Shown: positions 36,413 through 47,067 of the stretch, in pieces
How positions within the stretch are numbered: the stretch's first letter is position 1
Layout of the letters: each line of letters begins with the position of its first letter
DNA from: Sandaracinus amylolyticus
GTDB taxonomy: Bacteria > Myxococcota_A > Polyangia > Polyangiales > Sandaracinaceae
NCBI RefSeq assembly: GCF_000737325.1
Contig: NZ_CP011125.1
Coordinates: 9,548,001 to 9,612,000, forward strand
Reading direction: 5' to 3'
DNA length: 64,000 nt
Position numbers and translations under genes: made by a program
The notes under the pieces: generated by a model
What the model saw: only the letters and a program-made list of their open reading frames with translations
The model's database searches: none
Told to the model about the DNA's origin: nothing

Positions 36413-36913
36413 CGCGCGGTGCTCGCTGCCTCGCGGATCGATCGCCGCGAGGAGCGCGACGATAGCGCGCCGGGCGGACGACTGGACGCAGGATCAGGTG
36501 CGCCGCCGCCGGAGACGCGATCGGGCGTCCCTCGATCGGGATTTTTTCGCGCTGGGTCCCAATCGACGGTCCCTGAATCGAGATTTTCGGGCGTGGATCG
36601 CGTCCGACCGCGCCAACAAGGCGCACTCGCGGTCGGCGATCGGCTCCGACCGTGCTGCGAAGCGCCTCCACCGGCGTGGATCGCGATCGACGGCTCGCCG
36701 ATCGTCTTCCGCCGGCGTGGATCGCGATCGACGGCTCGCCGATCGGCTTCCGCCGCGGTGGATCGCGATCGACGGCGCGTCGGACGCGTTCGTCCGGTGG
36801 AGAACGCGTCCGACGGCGCGTCGGGAGGGCTTCGGCGGCAGGAACGGCCGACCACGACCAGGACCACGACCACGACCACGTGGTTCGCGACGATCGGTCA
36901 GCGTGCGATCGGA
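36413..36913. other. 501-bp gap upstream of recCBD with no gene
   Basis: No frame on either strand looks coding. Local content includes a 41-bp tandem repeat (36671-36833), diverged relatives of it back to about 36520, two AT-rich spots (36541-36548, six T in a row, and 36581-36588), and a GACCAC-type simple repeat at 36850-36882. One of the AT-rich spots could be a recC promoter element, but they are 125 bp or more upstream of the start. Confidence 0.6.
36671..36833. repeat. 41-bp tandem repeat, about four units
   Basis: Unit 1 (36671-36711) and unit 2 (36712-36752) differ at one base. Unit 3 (36753-36793) keeps the first half and diverges after GATCGACGGC. Unit 4 (36794-36833) is strongly diverged and a base shorter. 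The core is GTGGATCGCGATCGACGGC, which is rich in overlapping GATCG and CGATCG words. Because 41 is not a multiple of three, the repeat cannot encode a regular peptide repeat, so it is a noncoding minisatellite. Looser relatives occur at about 36520-36600. Confidence 0.85.
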
Positions 36914-37828
36914 TCAGCGGAGGTACGCGCCGCAGCGCGGGTCGCCGTCGGGGACGTCGTCGGAGCTGGCCTCGCCGCGCGGGAAGCGCTGGCGATCGCA
37001 CAGCGCCGCGAGGAGGTCGAGGATCTCCTGGCGCATCTCGGCCGCGGTCTCGCCGCGCACCTGGCGGCCCATCGGGGAGCCGGGCTGGCCGTTCAGGATC
37101 TTGAGCCAGTCCTCGTACGCCTTCTGTCGCGCGTGCGAGCCGAGCGAGTACGCGCCCTCGTCGAACAGGATCGCGGTGCCGTCGTCGCCGTGACAGCTCG
37201 CGCAGCGCTCGGCGTAGAGCCGCGCGCCGCGCGTCGCGTCGCCGCCCTCGCGCAGCGCGTAGTGACCGGCGTCGGGGCTCGTGAGCGCGAGCACGTCGGT
37301 CGCGCGCGGGAGCTCGCCGTCGCGCATGCGCACCACGAACGCGGCGATCTCCTCGAGCTCGTGGCGCGCGAGCACATCGCCGTACGCCGGGAGGTCCCCC
37401 TCGCCGCGCTCGAGGCGATCCGCGATCTCGCGCACCGAGCCCGGCCACGCGAGCGCGTCGGTCTCGAGCGCGTACGGCTTGTTCATGAGCGACGGGCCGT
37501 AGAGGCCGGCGCGGCCGCGGAGATCCCAGCCGAGCAGGTTCTTGAGCCGGTAGTCGTGGCCGCCGTCGTTGAGCAGCACGCGGCCGTCGGGAAGGCGCAG
37601 CGTTCCGTCGCTCGTCGGGCCGCCCTGTCCGTCGGCGGCGCCGGCGGTGGCGCGCGCGTCGGGCACGAAGTCGGTGCGGCCGAGCTCGCGCGCCCAGTGA
37701 TCGAACAGGCGACCGCCGCGCGCGTCGTCGAGCGCGGTGACCGGGGCTGGCGTCTCGGGGACCGACGCCGCGCCGCCGCAGCCGGCGAGCGCGATCATCA
37801 CGAAGAACGTCGATGCAGCTCTCTTCAT
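36914..37828 (-). CDS. Cytochrome c lipoprotein
   Basis: The 304-aa protein has a signal peptide with lipobox Cys near residue 17 (IALAGC). One canonical haem c motif, CASCH, sits near residue 210, with GSPMGRQ (about 250) a likely region for the distal Met ligand. Before it, residues 70-190 resemble a first cytochrome-like domain without CxxCH: GWDLRGRAGLYGPSLMNKPY and PAYGDVLARHELEEIAAFVV. A role in extracytoplasmic electron transfer is expected. The gene lies between the collagen-like lipoprotein gene (22-bp gap) and the repeat region, on the same strand as both neighbours. Confidence 0.85.
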   Translation of the reverse strand: MKRAASTFFVMIALAGCGGAASVPETPAPVTALDDARGGRLFDHWARELGRTDFVPDARATAGAADGQGGPTSDGTLRLPDGRVLLNDGGHDYRLKNLLGWDLRGRAGLYGPSLMNKPYALETDALAWPGSVREIADRLERGEGDLPAYGDVLARHELEEIAAFVVRMRDGELPRATDVLALTSPDAGHYALREGGDATRGARLYAERCASCHGDDGTAILFDEGAYSLGSHARQKAYEDWLKILNGQPGSPMGRQVRGETAAEMRQEILDLLAALCDRQRFPRGEASSDDVPDGDPRCGAYLR

Positions 37829-37850
37829 GGGGCGCGCGTCGTAGCACGCG

Positions 37851-39173
37851 TCAGAACAAGAGGAGCTCGGGCTGCGCGGCGCGGATCGTCACGACGTGAC
37901 CTTGGCTCCCGCTCTCCGCCGCGCCCGCGGCCGTGGTGAAGCGGGTGCCGTCGCCTCCGTCGCCGCCCGACGCGCCGCCTCCTCCGCCCTGCACGAGCGA
38001 GGCGCCCGTGCCCGCGGCCGTGCCGGCGTTGCCTCCGGTGACCACGAGGTTCGCGAGGTTCGGGATGACCGGCGCGCTCGGCGAGATCAGCTGGATGATC
38101 CCGCCGCCTCCGCCGCCGCCCGCGCCGTAGACGACGCCCGCCGCGCCCGCGGCGCCGTTCCCTCCGTGGCCGCCGCGCGCGCGGATCGTGCCGTTCGCGC
38201 CGAACGTGATGTCGCCGCGCGAGACGATCGTGATGACGCCGCCGCCTCCGCCGCCCCCGCCGGCGGTCGCGGTGGCCGACTGCGTGTTCGCGTTGCGGCC
38301 CTCGAGCTCGATCGTTCCATTGATCGTCACGCCGCCGCGCGCGGCGAGGATGATGCGCCCGCCGCCCTCGCCGCCGACGACCAGCGGGTTGTTCCCGGGA
38401 CGACTGCCGCCGCCACCGCCGACCACGTCGACGCGCGAGAGGATCGACGCGCGCCCGAGCCCGGTGCCGCGGCCGCCTTCGGCGCCGCCGGCCGCCGACT
38501 GCGCGATTCCGCGATCGGGCACGTTGTCGCCGGCGTCGGTGAGCTGCTGCTGCACCGCGAGGATCGCGCCGGTGCCGATCACGATCGTGCCGGTCGCGCG
38601 GAGCACCATGCCGCTCGGCACGACGACGAGCCCGTCGATCTGCACGTTGCGGAACATCAGGTTCGCGCCGTTGGGCAGCGAGCCGAAGCCGATCGTGAAG
38701 AAGCGCGCGGGATCGGTGGAGCGCACGATCAGATCGCCCGCCGAGCCGTCGCCGTAGATCGCGAGCGCGCCGGGGTCGCCCTGAGGACCGGTCGCGCCGG
38801 TGGCGCCGGTCGCGCCCTGCGGGCCTTCGGCGCCCGGCTCGCCTCGGGGGCCTTCGGGGCCCTGGGGACCTTCGGGACCCTGCGGGCCTTCGGGACCCTG
38901 CGGGCCGATCGGGCCGATCGGGCCCATCACGCCCATCGCGCCTTCGGGGCCCTGCGGGCCGATCGGGCCCTGCGCGCCCTGCGGGCCTTGGGGGCCCTGC
39001 GGACCTTGCGGGCCCTCGGGACCCTGCGCGCCGATCGGACCGATCGGGCCCTGTGGACCTTCGGGCCCTTCCGGGCCTTCGGGACCGGGCGGTCCGTCGG
39101 CTCCGTCGCCGCCGCCGCCGCACGCGACGAGCAAGGTGAGCCATGTCGCGACCCAGAGAGAGGAGGAACGCAT
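37851..39173 (-). CDS. Collagen-like (Gly-X-Y) lipoprotein with Gly-rich beta domain
   Basis: The signal peptide ends at the lipobox Cys near residue 18 (TLLVAC). It is followed directly by about 37 uninterrupted Gly-X-Y triplets (about residues 24-135), mostly GPQ, GPE and GPI, which should form a collagen-like triple-helical stalk. The C-terminal roughly 300 residues are beta-rich with long Gly runs ([20 protein letters not shown]), repeated I-x-I strands and GHGGNGAAG turns, suggesting a parallel beta-helix or surface-exposed head. Length is 440 aa. The ATG at 39173 gives the best signal peptide. A trimeric surface fibre is inferred. Confidence 0.85.
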   Translation of the reverse strand: MRSSSLWVATWLTLLVACGGGGDGADGPPGPEGPEGPEGPQGPIGPIGAQGPEGPQGPQGPQGPQGAQGPIGPQGPEGAMGVMGPIGPIGPQGPEGPQGPEGPQGPEGPRGEPGAEGPQGATGATGATGPQGDPGALAIYGDGSAGDLIVRSTDPARFFTIGFGSLPNGANLMFRNVQIDGLVVVPSGMVLRATGTIVIGTGAILAVQQQLTDAGDNVPDRGIAQSAAGGAEGGRGTGLGRASILSRVDVVGGGGGSRPGNNPLVVGGEGGGRIILAARGGVTINGTIELEGRNANTQSATATAGGGGGGGGVITIVSRGDITFGANGTIRARGGHGGNGAAGAAGVVYGAGGGGGGGIIQLISPSAPVIPNLANLVVTGGNAGTAAGTGASLVQGGGGGASGGDGGDGTRFTTAAGAAESGSQGHVVTIRAAQPELLLF

Positions 39174-39243
39174 GCGCGCCCATTCTCGGTGGCATCGCGC
39201 GTCCGATCCAACGGTTGGATTCCGCGCAGAGAAGAAACTGTAT

Positions 39244-39879
39244 TCAGGCGAACTCGGCCGCGATCGCGTGGGCATCGGCGCGCGTCACGAGCGCGATCTG
39301 GTTCTTCTGGATGCGGCGGATCACCAGGATCGCGAGCGTCGCCGCGACGAGCGCAGACGCGACCCAGGCAAAGAACCAGAGGCCCATCGCTCGACGGTCC
39401 ACCGCGGTCGCGAGTCGTCCGATCGCGAAGTGCATCGCAAGGTACGCGACCCACCACCCGCCGAGCAGCCACGGCGAGCCGCCGCGCGTGGGGTCGCTCT
39501 TGCGATCGACCTCGCGCACGACCGTCAGCGGCAGCCAGCAGTTGGCGCACGGGATGAGCCACACGGCAATCGCGAAGGCAGAGCCATGCGCCGGTGGCTC
39601 GCCGGTGAGCGCGTGGGCGTTGCTCCTCGCGCGCTGCAACCACGCGAAGAACGCGACCGCGGTCGCGAGCATCAGCAGCATCGCGACGACGAACGAGACC
39701 TGGCTCAGCAGGAGCGTGGAGATCGGTGGCGTGCCGGTGACCTCCTCGAGCACCGGCAGACCCAGCGCCAGGCAACACGTGGCGACCAGAGACAGCGGGT
39801 TGAGCGCGAGCGCCACCTGCGCGATCAGCGCGCGCCTGCACGCGTCGACGTACTCGGGTCGTCGGGCGCCGTCATCCAT
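39244..39879 (-). CDS. DUF4328 membrane protein
   Basis: This 211-aa protein has about six hydrophobic helices and the DUF4328 signatures: [11 protein letters not shown] between the second and third helix, [23 protein letters not shown], and [15 protein letters not shown]. The function is unknown; relatives sit in many Gram-positive and myxobacterial genomes. ATG 39879 is used; a GTG at 39894 would add five residues. It is divergent from the helicase gene with 62 bp between starts. Confidence 0.8.
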   Translation of the reverse strand: MDDGARRPEYVDACRRALIAQVALALNPLSLVATCCLALGLPVLEEVTGTPPISTLLLSQVSFVVAMLLMLATAVAFFAWLQRARSNAHALTGEPPAHGSAFAIAVWLIPCANCWLPLTVVREVDRKSDPTRGGSPWLLGGWWVAYLAMHFAIGRLATAVDRRAMGLWFFAWVASALVAATLAILVIRRIQKNQIALVTRADAHAIAAEFA

Positions 39880-39941
39880 CACCTGGTCGGCCACTGTAGC
39901 GCTGGACGGGCGATCAGCGCTCGGTTAACCCTGGCCCGCTC

Positions 39942-41993
<2,052 letters not shown>

Positions 41994-41996
41994 GCG

Positions 41997-43013
41997 TCAC
42001 GCGAGCGCGGCCGCGAGCGAGTTGCGCACCGCGGGGTTCGACGTGTGGTCGTGCAGCGCGCGCGCGGCTCCGGGATCGGCGAGCACCAGCGCGGCGACGA
42101 AGGTCTTGCGCGCCGGCGCGCCCCGCGGGAGCTCGAGCAACGCGGCGAGCGGGCCGGCTGCGCGTGCGCCGAGCACGTCGACCATGTCGAACGCGTAGCC
42201 CGCCGCGAGGTGGCCCCACTGCGGGCCGGCCGCCTCGGCGAGCTGCTGCGCGAGGTCGGCGTCGTCGAGCGACGCGAGGATCGCCCACGAGTCGGGCGCC
42301 CACGGGAGCGCGCCGTGCTGCACGCGAGAGAGCCACTCGTGGGCATCGGCCGCGGCCCACTCGGGCTCGCGCGGGAACGCGAGCGCGCACCCGGCGCGCG
42401 TCGCCGCGTCGGCGGTCGCGCGCACGGTCTCGGCCGCAGCGCGCGCGGCGACGTATGCCTCGCTGCGCGGATCGAGCGCGACGACGTAGGGCCGCAGCGT
42501 CGACCACCACGACGCATCGCGCAGCGAGAACGTCCGCAGGCCCGCGCTCGGCAGCACGAGCTCGAGCTCGAAGTACGTCATCGGCGAGTACACGCCGCCG
42601 GTCAGGAAGCCGCTCTCGCGCGCGAGCAGCTCGACGGTGAACGCGGCGCCCGCCGTCTGCGCCCAGAGCCCGACGAGCGCGCTCTGGATCCTGGCGTCGT
42701 GGAGGTCGGGGTGCTCGCGATCGACGAGCGCGATCGCGGCGCGCGCCATCTCGTCGGCGTGATCGAACGACGCGGGCAGCGCGTCCGACTCGAAGCTCGC
42801 GTAGACGCGCGCGATCGACTCGCGCAGCGCGGGCATCGCGCCCGCGGCGGGTCGTCGTCGCAGGCGCGCGCCCGCGCGGAACCACTCGACCAGCGTGCGC
42901 CAGCTCGCGTCGAGCGTCGGCGTGCGATCCTTCGGGTCGAGCGGGTGCGGGTGGAGCGGACCGCGCAGCTTCTTGCGCTGGGCGCGGGTCCAGGCGAGGC
43001 GTTCGGAGCTCAT
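41997..43013 (-). CDS. Hypothetical protein (HEAT-like helical)
   Basis: This 338-aa protein has no signal peptide or TM helix, is strongly Ala-rich and looks all-helical. The N terminus is basic (LAWTRAQRKKLRGPLHPHPLDPKDR). The C-terminal third (LAQQLAEAAGPQWGHLAAGYAFDMVDVLG and LVLADPGAARALHDHTSNPAVRNSLAAAL) resembles HEAT-type repeats. I do not recognise the family. Coding potential is supported by frame length, sensible composition and a tight fit between the helicase stop and the next divergent gene. Confidence 0.65.
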   Translation of the reverse strand: MSSERLAWTRAQRKKLRGPLHPHPLDPKDRTPTLDASWRTLVEWFRAGARLRRRPAAGAMPALRESIARVYASFESDALPASFDHADEMARAAIALVDREHPDLHDARIQSALVGLWAQTAGAAFTVELLARESGFLTGGVYSPMTYFELELVLPSAGLRTFSLRDASWWSTLRPYVVALDPRSEAYVAARAAAETVRATADAATRAGCALAFPREPEWAAADAHEWLSRVQHGALPWAPDSWAILASLDDADLAQQLAEAAGPQWGHLAAGYAFDMVDVLGARAAGPLAALLELPRGAPARKTFVAALVLADPGAARALHDHTSNPAVRNSLAAALA

Positions 43014-43147
43014 CGGCGAGGCATCGTACGCGCCGACGTCGCACGGCTGCCCCGCGTTCGCCGCGCGACGGCTACTTGCGCGCGCAACGACACCGCGGCG
43101 ACGCTTCGAGCGCGGCGCTCGGGTCTGCGTCGCGCGGGGAGTGGGGC

Positions 43148-44524
43148 ATGCATTCGCTTCGATTCGTCTCTTCGGCCGCGGCCGCGGTCGTGATCGCGAC
43201 GGCGCCGGCCATCGCGTCCGCGCACGGCCTCCACGGTCACGTGCACGTGACCGGCTGGGCCATCTCGAACCTTCCACCGGGCGAGCTGCGCGACGTGTTC
43301 GAGGATCCCGACGTGCGCGAGGCCGCGCTCGCCGGCGCGATGTTCCCCGACACCGGCTACGCGCTCGGCAGCGACGCGGCGCGCGCGTACGGCGAGCACG
43401 CGCACTGGGAGCCGTTCATCGAGGACTTCGTGCAGCGCGTGCGCACGACGTACGGCCCGACCTACGACACGAAGGAAGAGCGGATGCTCGTCGCGTTCCT
43501 GATGGGCTGCGCCGCGCACGGCCTGCAGGACGAGCTCTTCGACTCGACGTTCCTCTACGAAGCGGAGCAGCGCGACGGGCACGGACAGGACGCCACCGAT
43601 CCCGGCACCGACGGCTTCCTGGTGCAGGACGGCTACTTCTGGATGACGCCCAGCGAGTACCTGCCGATCGCCGATCTGCTCCCGCTCTACGCGTCGCTGC
43701 CGCAGAGCGCGGAGATCGACGAGGACCTCATCCGCTCGCAGGTGCGCCGGGTGCGCGGCGCGTACGTGAACGACACGATCGGCCCCACGATTGCCGAGGG
43801 GAACGGCGAGCGATACCGCCCGCAGATCCCGTGGACCGCGGAGCACTACATGGACCCCGCGGTCGCGGGGAGCCTCTACGCGGAGATCACGCCCACCGCG
43901 CGCTACATGCTCGCGCTCTGGGAGCGGCTGCACGATCGCTTCGAGGAGAGCGAGCTCGTGATCCACGCGTGGCCCGACGCGCCGCGCCGGCTGCGCGAGG
44001 CCGACCACACGAGCGTCGCGAGCTGGGTCACGCTGGTGCTCGGCAAGGGCGTACAGCAGGACGGCGCGAGCGCGACGCTCGTCGACTCGCTGGGCGCGCC
44101 GCACGGGCTCGAGCTGCGCTACACGCGCTGGGGCGGCGTCTCGCGCCTCGTGCGCGTCGTGGCCAGCGCGGACTACACGCCGGGCGAGACGTACACCGCG
44201 ACGCTCGCGAGCGGCGCGATGCTCGTCGACGGATCGAGCACGACGAGCGCGCACGAGCACACGTTCCAGGTCGCGTGCGCGACCGAGGACGATCCGCGCT
44301 GTCCGCCGCTCGGCGAGATCGAAGATCCCGTGATCCCGCCGGCGCCCGAGATGCCCGACGCCGGCCCGCCTCCGCGGATCGACGCGGGCGTCGCGCCGAT
44401 GCCCGAGCCCTCGCCGAGCAGCTCGTGCGCGGTGTCCGCGGCGGCGACACGAGCGCGCGCCGAGTGGCTCGCGCTCGTGGTGATCGCCCTCGTCGCGGTG
44501 CGCGTCAGTCGCAGATCCCGCTGA
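43148..44524 (+). CDS. Secreted zinc-dependent phospholipase C-like protein with MYXO-CTERM-like tail
   Basis: A GGGGAG site precedes the ATG. The Sec signal peptide ends near ASAHG, exposing an N-terminal His-rich segment (HGLHGHVHVTGWA). MFPDTGYALGSD, the GEHAHWE segment and CAAHGLQDELFD look like metal ligands of the zinc-dependent phospholipase C/S1-P1 superfamily (PF00882-like). The last 35 residues are SSSCAV..., a hydrophobic stretch and a VSRRSR tail, matching the MYXO-CTERM sorting layout (Cys, TM, basic end). A Pro-rich linker with PDAGPPP precedes it. The likely role is a surface phospholipase or related hydrolase. The 3' end overlaps the convergent Cys-rich gene by 20 bp. Confidence 0.8.
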   Translation: MHSLRFVSSAAAAVVIATAPAIASAHGLHGHVHVTGWAISNLPPGELRDVFEDPDVREAALAGAMFPDTGYALGSDAARAYGEHAHWEPFIEDFVQRVRTTYGPTYDTKEERMLVAFLMGCAAHGLQDELFDSTFLYEAEQRDGHGQDATDPGTDGFLVQDGYFWMTPSEYLPIADLLPLYASLPQSAEIDEDLIRSQVRRVRGAYVNDTIGPTIAEGNGERYRPQIPWTAEHYMDPAVAGSLYAEITPTARYMLALWERLHDRFEESELVIHAWPDAPRRLREADHTSVASWVTLVLGKGVQQDGASATLVDSLGAPHGLELRYTRWGGVSRLVRVVASADYTPGETYTATLASGAMLVDGSSTTSAHEHTFQVACATEDDPRCPPLGEIEDPVIPPAPEMPDAGPPPRIDAGVAPMPEPSPSSSCAVSAAATRARAEWLALVVIALVAVRVSRRSR

Positions 44525-45803
44525 CGCAGGTCCCGACGCTGCAGTCGAACGGCGTCGAGCACGGATCGCCGCGCAGCGAGGTGCCGCGGCACGTGCTCGA
44601 CTGACAGTTGCCCGACGCGCAGTCGCTCGGCGCGGCGCACGGCGAGCCGTTCGACGCTCCGCCGCTCGCGGTGCAGCGCCCCTGGCTCGAGCAGGCGCCG
44701 GTCGTGCAGTCGTCGCCCGAGCGACAACGCTCGCCCTCCGAGTTCCTCGGATCGCACACCGACACGGCGGTGCCCGAGACGCCCGGCAGCGAACGACAAT
44801 CCGCGTCGCCGAGCACGTTGCAGGCGAGCGAGCTGCCGCCGCACGCCGGCAGGCAGCGCGGCCCGCACTCGCTGGTGTCGGTGCCCGAGCACGGCAGATC
44901 GACGCAGCGGCCCGCGGCGCCGCAGTCGGCGTCCGAGGCGCACACGTCGGAGCAGAACCCGCGGCTGCCACTGCACTCCGCCGATCGAGAGTCGCAGGAG
45001 GGAGTCGAGACACACGTGCCCCCGGCGCACTCCGAGTCGATGCGACAGGGCTCGAGCTCCCGACGCGGCTCGCTCTCCATCGCGAAGTCGCCGATGCGCG
45101 GCTCGCAGAATCGGATGCTCGAGTCCGAGGTGAACTGGCACTCCCCGGGACAGGAAGCGCCGCAATCGGCGCGACACCAGAACATGTTCAGTGCGGTGCG
45201 GCCGACGCAGCGCTCGCTGCCGTTGCAGTCGTCTCCGAACGTGCAATCGCGACTGCAGAAGCTCCACCCGCTCTCGTCGGTGAGGCAGAGATCGCAGTTG
45301 GTCTCGTCGCACGCCGCCCCGAGCGGCACGCGGCAGACGCCGCGGTATCGGCTGCAATTGCCGGTGCGGCAGTCGGAGTCGCCTTCGCACTGCTCACCGA
45401 CGTCGGCGAGCGGCGCACAGCCCACCTCGGGCACGCACCGCTGTCCGGGGCACTTGGTGTCGCAGAGGTCGCAGTAGCTGTCGTCGAGCGCGGCGCACGA
45501 GACCTGATTGCCGTCGACGCAGATCAGCCCGGAGCCCACCTCCGAGCGCTCGGGCGAGCAGGTCTCGACGCACAGGCCGAGCGGGCTGCAGCGATCGAGC
45601 GCGCCGAGCGCCGCGCAGTCGGCGTCGCTGGTGCACGTGTCGGTGCACTGCCATTGGTCGCACACGCCGGTCGTGCACTCGCCGGGGCCGGTGCAGTACT
45701 CGCCGGGTCCGCGCGGCGAGTCGCCACCGCCACCGCCGCCGTCGCACGCGCCGAGCAGCAAGAGAGTCAGGGCGAACAACCGATTGATGGAACGCGATGG
45801 CAC
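44505..45803 (-). CDS. Cys-rich lipoprotein with repeated DC..G.C motifs
   Basis: The GTG start follows GGAGGACT. The signal peptide ends at the lipobox Cys near 20 (LLLLGAC). The rest of the 432-aa protein is packed with about 60 Cys in repeated units such as DCxxGxC, CxxDADCGAAGRC and GEQCEGDSDCRTGNC, similar to the disulfide-rich exported proteins typical of myxobacteria. No enzyme motif is present. It may be a surface protein with many small disulfide domains. Its 3' end overlaps the phospholipase gene by 20 bp on the opposite strand. Confidence 0.85.
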   Translation of the reverse strand: MPSRSINRLFALTLLLLGACDGGGGGGDSPRGPGEYCTGPGECTTGVCDQWQCTDTCTSDADCAALGALDRCSPLGLCVETCSPERSEVGSGLICVDGNQVSCAALDDSYCDLCDTKCPGQRCVPEVGCAPLADVGEQCEGDSDCRTGNCSRYRGVCRVPLGAACDETNCDLCLTDESGWSFCSRDCTFGDDCNGSERCVGRTALNMFWCRADCGASCPGECQFTSDSSIRFCEPRIGDFAMESEPRRELEPCRIDSECAGGTCVSTPSCDSRSAECSGSRGFCSDVCASDADCGAAGRCVDLPCSGTDTSECGPRCLPACGGSSLACNVLGDADCRSLPGVSGTAVSVCDPRNSEGERCRSGDDCTTGACSSQGRCTASGGASNGSPCAAPSDCASGNCQSSTCRGTSLRGDPCSTPFDCSVGTCVSGICD

Positions 45804-45933
45804 GAGCAGTCCTCCACGAGATGACCGAGCTCGAGTGCTCGGCGCGCGGAGGATAGGCCAGGCGATCGACTCGTCTAGCGCGAAAAATGCTGACTCACGC
45901 GAATCTACATGCGCTCACGATGTCGGATTCGAG

Positions 45934-47067
45934 TCAGGGCGCATACAGCGCGCGGAGCGCGTCGTACGCGGGGCGCGTGTGTCGATCGATGTCGACGACG
46001 CCCCACCACTCCTCGTTGAACGTGCGATCGGGGTGCGGCCCGCCGCCCGGCGCGATGCCGCCGACGTCGTGCACGTCGGGGCTGCCCGACTGGTCCTTCC
46101 ACCACTCGTCGGACCACTCGAAGATCGTCCCGCCGAGCACGATGCCGTCTGCGCGCCGCGCGGTCGACGACGCGAGGATCTCCTCGGTGAGCAGGCGCGT
46201 CGCCTCGGCCTGCGCGGCGAGGTTCTCGCGGCCTCCGTCGCGCGCGTCCCACGCGTCGGCGCCGTACTCCGAGACGAACATCGGCGCATCGCTCAGCGCG
46301 GCCCAGCGCGCGAAGAGATCGCCGAACGTCGCGCCGCGGTAGACGTTGAGGCCCCACATGTCGATCGAGGGCATCGCCGCGATCGTGTCGGCGCTCGGCA
46401 CCTCGCCGTAGATCGTGATCACCGGGCGCGACGGATCGAGCGCGTGGATCATCGCGGCGATGCGCTCGAGGCGATCGCGCGTCTGGTCGAAGGGCAGCCC
46501 GGTGTAGAGGCCGTTGTAGTTCCACTCGTTGCCGACGATCCATCCGAGCACGGCGCGATGGCCGATCGTCGCGCGCACGCGATCGAGCGCTGCGCTCTCG
46601 GCGTCGCCGCCCCACGCGTAGACCGTCTGGAACACGCCGATCCCGTGCGCGTCGAGCACGTCGAGCACGCGCGTGTCGGTGATCGCGTCGTAGGTCCGGA
46701 TCGCGTTGATGCCCGCGGCGCGCATGAGCGGCGCGTCGGTGTCGACGAAGCCCGCGAAGTCGGCGGGCTGGGTGCGGCCGCGCGCGACCGGGTTCCAGCA
46801 CACGCCCCGGATCTCGTAGGGCGCGCCGTCGACCAGCAGACGCCGACCGTCGACACGCACCGTGCGCGGGCCCGGCGTGCCGGAGTCCGGCGCAGGCGTG
46901 CTCGCGTCGTCGTCGTCGATCGGGCGCGCGGCGTCCTCGTCGTCCTCGAGCGCGGCGTCGGCGCGCGAGGAGGCGTCGGTGCGGGGGATCGCAGCGTCGC
47001 GATCGTCGGCGAGCGTTCCGTCGCAGCCAGCGAGCACGAGCACGAGCATCGAGAGGATGCGCCGCAT
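45934..47067 (-). CDS. TIM-barrel glycoside hydrolase-like lipoprotein (GH2/GH5-type)
   Basis: The lipobox Cys is near residue 15 (LVLAGC), then an Asp/Ala linker of about 50 residues. The domain begins GRRLLVDGAPYEIRGVCWNP, the start of GH2 (beta-galactosidase/glucuronidase) TIM barrels. The acid/base Glu is predicted at about 181 in IVGNEWN and the nucleophile Glu at about 267 in MFVSEYGAD. TIFEWSDEWWK near the C terminus fits the substrate-binding Trp strand. The substrate is not clear. It directly follows the DUF1552 gene with no gap, at the end of a three-gene operon. Confidence 0.85.
   Translation of the reverse strand: MRRILSMLVLVLAGCDGTLADDRDAAIPRTDASSRADAALEDDEDAARPIDDDDASTPAPDSGTPGPRTVRVDGRRLLVDGAPYEIRGVCWNPVARGRTQPADFAGFVDTDAPLMRAAGINAIRTYDAITDTRVLDVLDAHGIGVFQTVYAWGGDAESAALDRVRATIGHRAVLGWIVGNEWNYNGLYTGLPFDQTRDRLERIAAMIHALDPSRPVITIYGEVPSADTIAAMPSIDMWGLNVYRGATFGDLFARWAALSDAPMFVSEYGADAWDARDGGRENLAAQAEATRLLTEEILASSTARRADGIVLGGTIFEWSDEWWKDQSGSPDVHDVGGIAPGGGPHPDRTFNEEWWGVVDIDRHTRPAYDALRALYAP

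Noticed and set aside
36671-36833. CRISPR-like array
   Set aside because: Units are head to tail with no unique spacers, and no cas gene is present. It is a plain tandem repeat.
36409-36879. Minus-strand frame starting with a run of Val
   Set aside because: It is built from the GACCAC simple repeat and the 41-bp tandem repeat, whose period is not a multiple of three. No ribosome site or family resemblance.
33023-37939. Plus-strand open frame of 1638 codons opposite recC and the cytochrome gene
   Set aside because: It is a shadow of the minus-strand recC frame; composition is Arg/Glu/His-rich with no recognisable domain, and it crosses the noncoding repeat gap.
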